Shown: positions 19,458 to 30,722, numbered from the stretch's first letter. The stretch is 64,000 bases of DNA from Aurantiochytrium sp. KH105 (GCA_003116975.1 BGKB01000013.1:620001-684000), one strand, 5' to 3'. Numbers and translations are program-made. The notes: generated by a model not told the origin, from the sequence alone.

Positions 19458-20401
19458 GAGGTTGCCTGGAGGCTATGAAGATGGCGCTTCCAGGCGACAG
19501 CCTTGGCCTTGAGGACAAGGATGGCGCGACGAACAATCTCGAGAGGAGGCAAGGAGCCGACGCTTTCTACGGAAAAGATAAAGTGGTCCGAGACGCGGTA
19601 AAGCTCCACGCAGCCCTTGAACTCGTCGAGGCGCACGCATTCGCGACACATGGTGCATCGGCGTGGGTCCGTCGCGACGAGCGCACCCGAGTCCTCAATG
19701 TCAAAAACGTCGCGAGGACAAGCCTGCTTGATTGCCTGAGCGAGCTCGCCGTTTGCGCGGGCCGTGTTTACGTCCACCTTGGGCATAATACGATACGTAG
19801 CGGTGGCGACGGGGGACCACTTTGCATGGTCCTGCCCCTTGCCGACAGTGCAGACTGCACGCAAATGAATTTGCTGGCCGGGCAGCAATTTGGCGAGCAA
19901 GATGTCGCTGTGCACGGGCCGCGGGTTGAACTTGGACCAGTATTCCTTTTGGTCCGGGAATGCTGCAGTCTGGCTCTCGTCGGGCTGGAAGAGAAGATCC
20001 CGCGAGTAGACATTTTGCGGCTTGCCCTTGCAGGTGATGGTGAGCTCAAAAAACAGAGCTTCGCCCTTGCGAACGTGACGCGGGTCGACGGCTAACGGTA
20101 CCATGGCCACACGGTGCACAAGGACCTCATCGGGAATGATCGACGTATTTTGCATCATACCGATTTGGTCCACGGCCACCGTCTCAACCTCGGCAATCAT
20201 GATGCGTCGCAGGGCATTGGCGATGGCCGGGTCAGTGTTGCGGAGTTCGAAGCGGACACGCAATTTCTTTTCCTCCTCCGCTACGAGTTCGTCTTCATCA
20301 AAGGGCGGCACGAAGTCCACGCGCACCTCGTCGAGACCCTTGAACTCTTGCTCGTGGCGTCCGAACAGCCGATGCGGCGCATCGTCGTCCACGCGAAACA
20401 T
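19454..20401 (-). CDS. POLR1C: RNA polymerase I/III subunit RPAC1 (AC40)
   Basis: The protein is 315 residues, an alpha-like subunit shared by RNA polymerases I and III. The N-terminal dimerisation domain has DPAIANALRRIMIAEVETVAV and DEVLVHRVAMVPL. The insert domain has the AC40-specific NPRPVHSDILLAKLLPGQ and GQDHAKWSPVATATYR stretches, which favour AC40 over the Pol II subunit RPB3. Cysteines at 228 and 249/252/255 (C-P, then C-x2-C-x2-C) match the spacing of the archaeal Rpo3 ferredoxin-like 4Fe-4S site, so a cluster may be bound. A further Cys is at 264. The C-terminus (DHFIFSVESVGSLPP) is typical. The start at 20401 gives the expected length. Confidence 0.93.
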
Positions 20402-21160
20402 GCTGTTGATCTAGCTTCTGCTCCTGCTCCTGCTGCTGCTACTCGACCCGACTGCACGTAGCAGCGAAGTCTCGGACCTTGCTTGCCTCTGCCCTTGCCA
20501 CTGCCACTGCCGCCGCCGCCGCTGCTGCAGGTGGTGCTGCGCGTCCCCCCGCTCGCCACTCGCCGCTCGCCTTGCGTCCGTGCCGGCCCGATCGAGCTCT
20601 GTGAGTGGCTGGCTGGCCTGGCTGGCTGGCTGGCCCTTCCTTGGCTTGGCTGGCCTTTGCTTTGCTTTGGCCGTGGCTTGGCTTGGCTGACTTGCTCTTG
20701 CTTGCCTGATTGACTGGCTGGCTGGTTGGCCCAGTCAGTCAGTCAGTCAGTCAATCATTCGTTCACTGTGTGGCCGCCGTGAAGATGACGAGGGGTCTGT
20801 CTGCCACAGTCTGATTCTTGCTTGACAACGGTGATGACAGGCCTACAAGGAGCGCACGCGGCGGGTGCAGCTCCTGAAAAAAGTCAAAGCGTGCGTCATG
20901 GCTGGTCATCAGGCAGACAACGTATTATTTACCATCGTCGGCGTTATCATCATTCATCAACCAAGATCACTGGCACCCGGCAAGCAACAACGAAAAATCG
21001 TTCCTTGAAGTTCGTTTGTTTGTAAAAGGTTTCATATTTCTTTCTTGGCATTCGTTCTCATGCGTGCAGTGCTGTGGATGTGCAACGTTTTACTTTGCTG
21101 GCGTCACTGAAGACAACAGAGAATCTGCACGGCAATGCCCTCATGTCAACCCATGCATTC
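20402..21160. other. Intergenic region
   Basis: The left part is the RPAC1 promoter/5' UTR, GC-rich with TGCTG and GGCT repeats (about 20420-20760). The right part is the 3' flank of the secreted-protein gene. No gene is seen. Confidence 0.5.
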
Positions 21161-22015
21161 TCAAAAGAGAAAGAGGGAAAGAAGCGCGACCACAGCGGCG
21201 AGCGACGGCAAGGCGAGCGATGCGCTGCTCGGTGGGCGCGTCACGGTATTGGGTGCAACTTCGTCGCACTTGTCGGCGATCGCGAAAAACTCTTCGAGCT
21301 CAGCACTCACCATATCTTCCTCTGTAAGCCCCGTGCTGTCGTCTGCACTGGACTTCTCGTCAGACTCTCCGTCGTACAAGTCTTCATCCTCTCCGTCCTC
21401 GCTAGTTTCCTGAAGAAAGCGACGAGTACTGCTGCCCATACTCTCGTCTTGCATGCTTTGCTCCGCACACGCTTCCGTCATATTGAGCCCAGACTCTCCA
21501 TCCATAGAGGCAGCCATAAACTCGGCAAGATCGCTGCACTCGTCGACACCCGAAAAATTGGCCTGAAGGCCAAGTCCAAAGGCCTGCAAGGTCTCCGTGC
21601 TAAGGTAGAAGACGCACTGGAGGGCGTCGTAGCCAACAAAAGCCTCGGTGCACGTGTCGACGGTCATGTCACTGACATTGTAGTGTTCAGTAATATTCTC
21701 CATACGCACTGCGCCCATCTCCGGAGCAAGGCTGGCATCGTTCTCGGACAACAGCTCCATGTAAGCGGTGTAGTTTTCTGGAATGCGTTGGAGCTCACAA
21801 ATTACGTATTCATTGAGTCCATAGGCCTCAAGGCAGCGACCGAGAAAACTCTGTTCGTAGAGGGAGATGATCTGCTCGGTTGTCAGTTCGATGTTGACGC
21901 TAGCTCCAAGGTGTCTTTGGAGATATTGCACATTCACGGTGGGAACATTGAGACTCGTGCGCGCTGAGACGGTGGTGGCCAAAATGGCCAGAAGAGCAAG
22001 ACCAAAAACCTTCAT
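21161..22015 (-). CDS. Secreted seven-cysteine protein, probably GPI-anchored (paralogue 1)
   Basis: The protein is 284 residues and of unknown function. A signal peptide (MKVFGLALLAILATTVSA) is followed by an ectodomain with seven cysteines in fixed contexts (GRCL, CEL, DTCTEAF, LQCVF, DECSDL, EACAEQ, DKCDEVAPN), several N-glycosylation sequons (NYT, NIT, NVS, NFS, NMT), an acidic Ser-rich stalk, and a C-terminal hydrophobic tail after APNTVTRPPSSASLALPSL. The last resembles a GPI-attachment signal. It is clearly paralogous to the genes at 29847-30722 and 31308-32180. All three are on the minus strand and flank the LRR-ROCO-TIR gene. I recognise no named family. Coding status is well supported by conservation among the paralogues. 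Confidence 0.85.
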   Translation of the reverse strand: MKVFGLALLAILATTVSARTSLNVPTVNVQYLQRHLGASVNIELTTEQIISLYEQSFLGRCLEAYGLNEYVICELQRIPENYTAYMELLSENDASLAPEMGAVRMENITEHYNVSDMTVDTCTEAFVGYDALQCVFYLSTETLQAFGLGLQANFSGVDECSDLAEFMAASMDGESGLNMTEACAEQSMQDESMGSSTRRFLQETSEDGEDEDLYDGESDEKSSADDSTGLTEEDMVSAELEEFFAIADKCDEVAPNTVTRPPSSASLALPSLAAVVALLSLFLF

Positions 22016-23375
22016 GTTTGCTTTCTTCTTTTCTTGCTTGCTTCTTTGCTGTCTCCTCCAACTCGTCGAATCGTTCAGACTTTGCCACGTGCTGAGTCTT
22101 ATCTTGATCTTCGTTTCGGAACTGCTTCATCTTTGTTCTTTGCCATGATTTCTTGTCCTTAGACTCTGTCGTAAACACAACGGGTCCAGGACAAAACAAA
22201 ATTGGAAAAAAAAGAGATTAGACTTTTAGAGTGCAGCACAACGCAGCGCAGTACAGCTTGGCGCGGCGCAGTGCAACGCGGTGCAATGGGGGCGTTGCTG
22301 AAGCCGTCAGGAATGTCCTTCAACGGACTCCTGCATTTCTCAAGATCACCAGACGAACAACCGTCCGCATCTCTGCCAGAACTACGGTCCTGCTCGATGT
22401 TCTTTACTGTTCGATACATCAGGCGCAAAGTTAGCTTGCCTGGCTGCAGCTGCGGGATCGGCGGCCCGGACGCTGGCTCCGGATGCCCTGTAGTGCTCGC
22501 GGCGCCGCCTTAACGGATCATAGGAACTTCTTTTTTCTTTCTTTTTTTCCATGGTGTATGACTTATCCTGTCCCTCAACCCACCCCGTCCCACCAGCCGG
22601 CAGGTCCACTGAGCGCTGTGTTCCACAAGTAAAAGTGACACCCTAACTTCTAGGTGGGAGGGAACTGGACCCAGGTATGGAACTCCAAGGCAGATTGCAA
22701 GAAATGCATGCAGCACTTCTTCACGCGCTCCGTGAGCATGTCTTGACGAAAGACAGACCACGCGCATAAAGACCGTGTGACACACATGTCAATTGATGAA
22801 GACATGCTTTGAAAGAATGATGCTAGGCCTATGTGACTCAGCTGCTAAAGACGTGCTTTGGGAGGATTTGCACGGAAGTGCTAACGCGAAAGCGAGACAA
22901 ATCGCCAACTAACGAAATTCCAGGACAGTCGGGTCTCAAAATTCCCGCCGCGGTCTGCACAACGCATTTCAATTGTCGTTTCAAAGTTCGAACAATCATT
23001 GCGAACAATCGACGGGGATACGATTGAATGCAAAGCCGTGGAAGGGCTGCAAGTGCTGCTGGAGTTTCCAACTTGCCTGTCTCGCTGTCCGCACGCTGCG
23101 CCAGATCGGCTGCGAGGCCGTAGTTTGCGCCGTACACGTACACGTGACACACCTGACCTCACGACTTCGAGACAGAACTGACTGCTTGGCGTCGTGGCCG
23201 ATCGCGACCACGCCGAGGTACTTCAAGCCCCTTTGTACCTCTGGGTGACTACCAAGGTCGCGGGGCAAGCCAAAAGATTGTCAGCGCGTCAGACTAATCC
23301 TTCATCGCTACTTCACGCCTCACGCCACATTATTTCTCTGCGCAAGGCCGAACGCATGAAGAAGCGATCGAGACA
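22016..23375. other. Intergenic region upstream of the LRR-ROCO-TIR gene
   Basis: About 1.36 kb containing the promoter of secreted paralogue 1 (left) and the probable promoter of the LRR gene (right). An imperfect GCAGCACAACGCAGCGCAG-type repeat lies near 22231-22290. Additional 5' exons of the LRR gene could hide here, because its frame is open from 23297 with no other ATG. Confidence 0.4.
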
Positions 23376-26300
23376 ATGTCTGCGGCCGGGATTGAGGATG
23401 CGATCACATTACTGTCCGAGGGTACCAAGCATTTGAGGTACGTCAACAGCAGCAAGTGGTCGAGAGATGTGATTTGGGCTGACCGATAAATGAATGCTCT
23501 ACACGGCCCGATTGGCGCTATCTTTGGTGACTTTCCACAACCCCTTAACTTTTTTACCTCATTATCCATGATGCACAAGCGCAGTCTTCGGGGTAGAAAA
23601 ATCGGCGACGATGGCGCAAAGGCGCTGGCAGATGTGCTTGCGGAGAACTCGTCGCTGCAGACGCTAAAGTAAGTATTGTCAAGGGTAAAAGGCCTGTACG
23701 CAGAAAGCAAGAACGACTGACCAGACACCACAATTTTGTCTCATCGCACCAAACGAATGCGCAACGCTGCTGTCAATCGCTGTCATTCTGCGCTACGCAT
23801 GTTTGCTTCGCCGTCTCTACCACGATGCACGAGCGCAGTCTTTGGGAAAACAACATTGGCTCTGATGGCACAAAACCACTGGCAGCTGCGCTCACGAAGA
23901 ATTCGTCGCTGCTGACGCTCGAGTAAGTATCAGTGAGGAAAGAAGGACTGCACGAAAGGATCAAACCATGCTGACCAGCAGCTACGCTGTAATGAGCAAC
24001 TGACTTGTCGCACCAACCGTATGTACATCCCCGTCAATGATTCTTACATCACGATATGCACGTTTTGATTCGCAAATTTGTCCATTATTCGCAAACCCAG
24101 GCTTAATTACAATGAAATCAACGATGATGGCGCAAAGTCGCTAGCAGATGTTCTCGCAGAGAATACGTCGCTGTTGACGCTAGAGTAAGTGGTGATGAGG
24201 AATGAGGGGCTGTGCGCAAGGGGCAAAACGACTAATCAACAAGAACGGTACAATGAACATATTACACTATACGGATGCAACATGCTGCCGTCAATGATCC
24301 TCACATGACGCTATTCCCGTCTACCTCACCACATTGTCCATGATACAAAAGCTCAGTCTTGAGGAAAATGGAATCGGTAATGGTGCCGCAAAGGCGCTAG
24401 CTGGTGCCCTTGCAAAGACTTCATCGCTGCAGACGCTCAAGTAAGTGACAGGGAGCAACGAGGAACTCACCACGTGTCAGGATCAAGAACGACTGACCAG
24501 CAAGAATTTTGGAATGAATCTATCGCACCAAACGGATCCGCATCGCTGCCGTCAATCGTTGTTGTTTTCATTCAAATCATGTTGCTATTCACGTGTGTTT
24601 CATGACGTCGTCCCATGATTCATGAGCGTAGGCTTCACCGGAACAAGATCAGCTATGAAGGCGCAAAGGCGCTGGCAGATGCGCTCGTGAAGAACTCGTC
24701 GCTGCAGACGCTAAAGTAAGTAGCAGTGAGGAGAGAAAAAATGTGCACAAGGAGCAAGAACGACTGACCAGCAAGCACGTTTCGTCTTATTCTATAAACT
24801 TGTCGCACAAAACAAACGATCAACGCTGCCTTCAATCGCTTTCACACTGCACTGTGCACGTTTGTTTTCGCTGCTTTGTCCATGATGCACAAGCGCAGGC
24901 TTCACCGAAACTTTATCGGCGATGATGGCGCAAGTGTACTTGCAGATGCGCTTGTGATGAACTCATCGCTGCAGGCGCTAGAGTAAGTAGCAGTGAGCAG
25001 TGAGAAGTGAGAAAAGAAGGCTTGTCCGCAATGACCAAGATCGACTGACCAAAAAGCATGTTGCAAATGAAAATTGTCGCACCAAACGTATGCAAACGCT
25101 GCCGTCAATCGTTATTACACTCTGCCATCAACGTCGTCTTTATCACATTGTCCGTGCTGCACGAACGTAGTCTCGGGGTTAACAACATTGGCGATGGTGG
25201 CGCAAATGCACTAGCAGATGCGCTTGTGAAGAATTCGTCGCTGCAGATTTTAGAGTAAGTTACAGCAAGGAATACAGCAAGAAAAGTAAGGGGCATCCAC
25301 AAGGAAACAAGAATAACTGATCAGCGAACACATTGCAATTCAACTGTCGCACCAAACGTTTGCAAACGCTACCGAAAATCGCTTTTACACTGCGCTATGC
25401 ATGTCTGCTTCACTACATTGTCTATAATGCACATGCCCAGTCTCGGGGACAACAAAATTGGCCCGGGTGGCGCAAAGGTGCTTGCAGATGCGCTCACTAT
25501 GAACTCGTCTCTGCAAGTACTGGAGTAAGTAACAGAGAGAAAAGAAGGATCGTGCGCAAGAAAAAAGAACGACTTACCAGCGAGCACGTTACAATTTGAA
25601 CTGTCGCACCCAATGTCTGTGCAACACCGCCATCGATCATTCTAACACTGTGCTATGCGCGTTCGCTTCACTGCATCGTCCATAATTCACAAGTACAGGC
25701 TTCAGAATAACCATATCGGTGCCGAAGGCGCAAAGGCGCTGGCGGATGCGCTTATGGAGAATAAGTCACTGGTGGTGCTAGTGTAAGTAACAGTGGAGAA
25801 CAAAGAAGAAGTACCGTGCGCATCGAGCAAGAACGACTGACCAGCAAGCACGTTGCTGCTTCACAACACTGTCCATGTTACGCAAACGCGCAGGCTTTGG
25901 CGGAATGGGATTGGTGATGATGGCGCCAAGGTGCTAGCAGATGCGCTTGCGAAGAACCGGTGGCTACAGACGCTGGAGTAGGTGCAAATGGAAAACAAGG
26001 ATTGTACGCAGCGGCAACAATGACTAACCAGCAACCACGTTGCAATGCTCATCTTGCATCCGAATGGATGCAAAATGCCCACCGTCAATGTGTTTCACAC
26101 TGTGCCATTCATATTTTGATTCACTACATGGTTCCATGTTGCGCAAGGGCAGGCTTGGGTATAACGAAATCAGCCCAGCTGGCGCGAAGGCGCTAGCAGA
26201 TGTGCTCGCCAACAACAAGTCGCTGTTGTCTTATCTTGAGTACGTTGCAGAAAGACTCGGCACGGCAAGTTCTGTTCTCCGTTGACGTGCGATTCTCCAA

Positions 26301-29063
26301 TCTACAGCTTAAGCGGATATAAAATTGGTGACGCGGGAGCGGAGGCTTTAGCGATTGCACTGGAGAGCAATGATATTCTTAAAAAGCTAGGGTACGTTCG
26401 GTGATACCATACCACCACTTTTTGAAAAAGGTGACCATTGAAAGCTCACAAGCCGTATTTTAAACAGACTCTCTCGTCACCTTATCTCACCCAGCATCCT
26501 AACTCGTATTGAGACCCAAGTGAAGCTCGTGAATGACGAACTAAACGCTCTTAGCGCAGCCGCGCAAGAAGCTCTCGAGGCTGATGAAAAGGTACGCTGG
26601 GGTCGCGCCAAGCTCATGGTCGTGGGCAAGGGCGCCGCAGGCAAGACATCAACGATTCGCACGCTTCTAGGTCAACCGTACAATCCTGATCACGACTCGA
26701 CAATCGGGGTGGATCTTAAGTTGATGCGCACGCGTGACTGGGAAGAGCGCAAACATGTCGGCGGCGCAGATCTTGGCGAGCAATTTGCAAAGTACAAGTA
26801 CCGGCAGCAAGACGTTGCCAAGGATCCCTCCCGACACTCGTCAAATGATGTGGTGAGCCCCCCTCAATCTCTGGGGAATAAGTCTACCTCGACTAGTGCG
26901 TCGATGGCGTCGTTTGGCGACAAGGAGATTGCCAAAGCCGTCAGTACACCACTTCGTCTTCATATAAAACAGCAAGCCGACAAGCCAGACGAGGAGATCA
27001 GTTTCACAATCTGGGATTATGGTGGGCAGGAGGTCTTTTACGCTCTGCACCATTTGTTCTTGACGCAATACGGCATCTACATGCTGGTTTTCGACATGCG
27101 CGAGGTGCTGGGCAAGGAACGTTTCAGGGAAAAGCTCGACGAGAAAGAGTACGCAAAGCTCGCCTCGCAAGAAGATTCTTTGGAGACGCTTCGCTTCTGG
27201 ATTGACTCCATTCGTCTGCACGCACCGGATGCAAGTATTATTCTCGTGGGGACACATCTGGACCAGGTAACGGGCTCTGAGGAGCATGAGGAGATCGAAG
27301 ACACCTTAGAAACGAAGGTTCTAGACAGGCGTGGTGTGGAGTCACTCGAGATACGGAACTACAAGGCGCATCTCTGTTTCTTCCCGATCGACAACACTCA
27401 CCGGGATTTCAAGGACAACTGCATCTTGTCACTTCGTGAGTCGCTTTTGAAGGCTGCTGCAGACAAAGACTTTGTCCAAAAGAAGGTACCATTACGGTGG
27501 TCCTACTGTTTGGAAAAGCTGCTCTTGCAAGACAAGGATTACTTGTCGCTAAATGCGGTAGAGGAGTTGGCAATAACAAATTGCCACGTCTCGAAAGAAG
27601 ACGTGTCCAAGATGCTCGAGTACATGCACGAACTCGGCGTGCTTGTGCACCTGACGACAGGCCAACATGACGTGCTTCGACAGATTGTCGTGATCCGTCC
27701 GCAGTGGCTGCTGGAAAACCTATCGCGTGTTATTTGTGACTCCTTTCATATGAAAAGACACAAGAGGAAGCTGTTGTATCAAAAACAACTGCCGAGAAGA
27801 CTCAAAGTTGCGCTCAATGCCTGGTCACAGCGTGGAGTTGCCAGTCGGGAACTACTCGAGTGGCTATGGCAATGGGAACCAGTCGACTACCTTGTTGAGC
27901 TGATGCACGCAATGCTGTTGGCGTGCCCAAGTCCATGGATCGATGACATCGACGAGGAGGGCGATTTCGTCGACGAGGAGGGCGCTCTTCTAATTCCAAG
28001 TCTTTTGCAACCTGTGAAAGATTCTGTAAGGGAAGAGGCTTTGAAAGGTCTAAAGGGACCACGCGCCTTGGCTTTTGTCAGCTTCAAGATCCTTCCCAAA
28101 GGTGTGTTTCAGCGCTTCATTACCAGTCTCATACAGAGTCTGCCGGACCTCGTGGGCGTGAGAAATGGTGTTGTATTCTCAAACTTTGCGAGTCTTGCCT
28201 TTGACAATGTGGACGTGATTCTGGAAACGAGTGGCAGGCGCATAATGCTTCACTTTGAGACACTCGCGAACAAAAGTCTGAAGAATCACGTCAAGATTAT
28301 TCAGCATTGTCTCAGGAGCATCGATTCGTGTTTCATGAGGGGAAATCTTGGACCAAAGCTCTTTCTGAGCTCTGACGGCTCCGATTGCAAGGAAGCGTGT
28401 GCTTCTGTCGACGCACTTGCAGATGCTACAAAGAAAGGAGTTTCTTCGTTGCAAAGGGGAAAGCGGCTTCCTTTGGAACGGTTTTCACCATTTGTGGAGG
28501 ATGGTGAGGCCGCGCGGGGCCTACATGCATCTGTCACGAGTGACGTCAAGCCCTTCGATGTCTTCTTGTCGCATGCCTGGGGTGAGAACAGAGGAGTTCA
28601 CGAAAAGGTGAAGGCTGTTGCGGGCGCACTTGAAAGTCGCGGAATTCGCTGCTGGCTCGATGAGAAAGATATCGGCATGGAGGTTCTCGATTCGATGGCG
28701 GATGGTATTGACCGGTGCAAAGCGGTTGTGGTCTTCGTGACCCGAGAGTACATGAGGAAGGTCAACAAGGGAAGGATGGAGCTCGACAACTGTCGAAACG
28801 AGTTCTGTTATGCTCTACAGCGCGTAAAGCCAGCGAGTATGATTCCATGTGTATTGGAAAAAGAGATGGAGGACATGGGCATGTGGGGGGGTCGTTTCGG
28901 GATATCGTGGAGTGGCAATCCATTGTATGTCCGAATGTTGAATGGGGGCAAACTAGACGAGGTGGAAGCTCTTGTGTGGTCAATTAGACAAGCTATTGGT
29001 TTGCAAGAGGATGCCGCGAAGTCTTCTGGAGCAGCTGAACATTTTCATGAGGAAGACGCTTAG
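23376..29063 (+). CDS. LRR-Roc-COR-TIR protein (ROCO family with TIR domain), 14 exons
   Basis: Predicted exons: 23376-23437, 23585-23668, 23839-23922, 24101-24184, 24357-24440, 24632-24715, 24899-24982, 25171-25254, 25441-25524, 25699-25782, 25894-25977, 26153-26239, 26308-26391, 26468-29063. All 13 introns are GT-AG and phase 2, giving 1222 residues. Exons 2-13 each encode one ribonuclease-inhibitor-type LRR (28 residues; 29 in exon 12; consensus near NxIGDDGAKALADAL). The intronless last exon holds a Roc GTPase (P-loop GKGAAGKTS 411-419, DYGGQE 541-546, THLD 620-623), a COR dimerisation region (about 695-1035) and a TIR domain (about 1053-1175, starting FDVFLSHAWGE). TIR Glu1136 (RNEFCYAL) aligns with the SARM1 catalytic Glu, so NADase activity is possible. 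It is probably a cytosolic sensor or signalling GTPase. The start is tentative: the frame is open upstream and a 5' exon is possible. Confidence 0.88.
23585..26391 (+). repeat. Tandem array of LRR exon-intron units
   Basis: Twelve successive exons of 84 bp (one of 87) recur at mostly 254-275 bp spacing (195 and 155 bp near the 3' end). The introns are related too: most carry recognisable versions of GAACGACTGACCAGCAAGCA after the donor, a TGTCGCACCAAACG-like segment mid-intron, and TTGTCCATGATGCACAAGCGCAG before the exon. The unit that duplicated was therefore exon plus intron. Intron lengths are 147, 170, 178, 172, 191, 183, 188, 186, 174, 111, 175, 68 and 76 bp. Confidence 0.9.
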
Positions 29064-29366
29064 GACGTTGAGGTGACGTCGATAGCGACAGGGATGGGAG
29101 TCACGAGCACAAGCGCATCGAGCAAATCTGACGATAAGAACGAGAGCAACGTCGACTCAGCAGAGAACGAGATTGATGACGAGAGGGACGAGAATATAGC
29201 TGGAGCATGTGGAGAGCGGAGAAGGATTGCCCAAGAAGGTGACCAAGATGTCGTTGAGCCGTACAGCATGGACAGTGACAATGATGAGGAGAAGACGAGA
29301 TGGGTGAATAATTATGCGGACGCGAAGGCTAGAGATGTGGACCTTTCAACTTGCAAGCCGGAGTAA
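29064..29366 (+). other. In-frame open extension after the TIR gene stop codon
   Basis: Directly after the TAG at 29061-29063 the same frame stays open for about 100 codons, to a TAA ending at 29366. It encodes an acidic Ser/Asp/Glu-rich stretch (for example NEIDDERDENIAG). This could be a former C-terminal tail cut off by a nonsense change, a read-through extension, or 3' UTR that is open by chance. Confidence 0.35.
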
Positions 29367-29846
29367 ATATAATCGTGACAATAAGGTACAATTGGCATCT
29401 TCCGTTTGTGGACACCGATGGAGTCTTTGACTTCAACAAGTTCCAAGGCAAGAACACTGATGTAAATTTTCCTTGCAAACTTGTTTCAAATTCTACTTTC
29501 CTTGTTTCCTTGCCAAAGCATCTACAACCAAAATGCAACGCGTCCTTTCTTGTTGCCCCGTACCGATCGTGTTCAGATTCAGATGGGAAGCCTCGTCTCA
29601 AATTGTGTTTTGTCTTGATCTTGTTTAAAAACTTCGGCATCTGGGGACCAGCGCATCAAGCTTATTATTTCATCGCGCCCATTGCCCGAGCCATCTTCGA
29701 GGACAGCTGTAAAGAAAATTAATAGCAGGGATCTTGACGAATGTCAATATGTATTATCAGAGTGACCAGACGATGGCGAACAATCATGGCACAAATTGAT
29801 GAGGTGTAGGCAGCTTCAGCAGCGGCTCGCAGCGACTTATCTTCAA
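29367..29846. other. Intergenic region
   Basis: No confident gene. An open frame at 29351-29722 (+, 123 codons) has no recognised domain and overlaps the end of the preceding extension in another frame. A minus-strand frame covers the same bases. Confidence 0.4.
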
Positions 29847-30722
29847 TTACTGGACAGAAACGGCAAGCAAAAGCGCTGCCACAAGAGAAATGAGTGACGG
29901 CAAAGCCAGGGAGGCGCTGCTCGGCGGACGCGTCACGGTGTTGGGCGCGACCTCATCGCATTTATCGGCAATTGCAAAGAACTGCTCAAGTTCGTCAGGC
30001 GCTTCGTTACTCTCAACAAGCCCGGCGCTGTCATCCGCAGTCGAAAGCTCCCCAGAATCCTCGCTGTACTCGTCCAAAGCGTTTCCCTCGTTGACCTCTT
30101 TGATCTCCTCGAGCACACGACGCGTGTTCGCGTTCGAGCTGTCTTCCAGACTCTGTGTTGTGCACGCCGCTGTGACGTCTTCTTCCGAGCTTTCGGGATC
30201 GGTTGCAACCTTCATGATGGCGACGAGGTCGTTGCAGGCATCAACGCCAGAAAAGTTGGACGCGATGCCAGCTGCAAAGTTCTGCAGGATTTCAGCGTTC
30301 AGATAGAAGATGCACTGAAGAGCCTCGTGACCAACAAAGACCTCTGTGCACGAGTCTACGGTCATGCTGTCCGCAGTATAGTGGGCCGTAATGTTTGCCA
30401 TCTGCATGGCGCCCATATCGGGAGGTGAGTCTGGCAAGTTGAGGTCGCTTGATGCCATTGCAGAAACATCGGTATAGTTTTCCGGAATGCGTTCAAGTTC
30501 GCAGACAATGTAGTCGTTGAGTCCATATGCCGCGAGGCAGCGGCCGACAAAGCTGCTCTCGTACATGGCAATGAGCTGCTCGGGCGTCAACTCCGACGTC
30601 GTGCTACCTTGCAAATGCCTCTTGAGGAGTCGCAGGTTCACGTCAGGAACCTTGAGGCTCGTGCGCGCCGACACGGTAGCGACCGAAAGGGCCAAAAGGA
30701 CCCCAGCCCAAACTGCCTTCAT
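29847..30722 (-). CDS. Secreted seven-cysteine protein, probably GPI-anchored (paralogue 2)
   Basis: The protein is 291 residues. A signal peptide (MKAVWAGVLLALSVATVSA) precedes an ectodomain with the same seven cysteine contexts as paralogue 1 (GRCLAAYGLNDY, CELERIPENYT, DSCTEVF, LQCIF, DACNDL, AACTTQ, DKCDEVAPNTV). Sequons NYT, NIT and NFS are present. An acidic stalk leads to a hydrophobic tail. The stretch DKCDEVAPNTVTRPPSSASL is identical to paralogue 1, pointing to recent duplication or gene conversion, or to strong constraint on the GPI-signal region. Function is unknown. Confidence 0.87.
   Translation of the reverse strand: MKAVWAGVLLALSVATVSARTSLKVPDVNLRLLKRHLQGSTTSELTPEQLIAMYESSFVGRCLAAYGLNDYIVCELERIPENYTDVSAMASSDLNLPDSPPDMGAMQMANITAHYTADSMTVDSCTEVFVGHEALQCIFYLNAEILQNFAAGIASNFSGVDACNDLVAIMKVATDPESSEEDVTAACTTQSLEDSSNANTRRVLEEIKEVNEGNALDEYSEDSGELSTADDSAGLVESNEAPDELEQFFAIADKCDEVAPNTVTRPPSSASLALPSLISLVAALLLAVSVQ

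Noticed and set aside
23330-23731. Minus-strand frames across the LRR region
   Set aside because: They are complements of the LRR exons and their introns; the plus strand has the consistent splice sites and LRR consensus.
29351-29722. Plus-strand frame of 123 codons after the TIR gene
   Set aside because: Unrecognised, overlaps the preceding extension in another frame and is also open on the minus strand.
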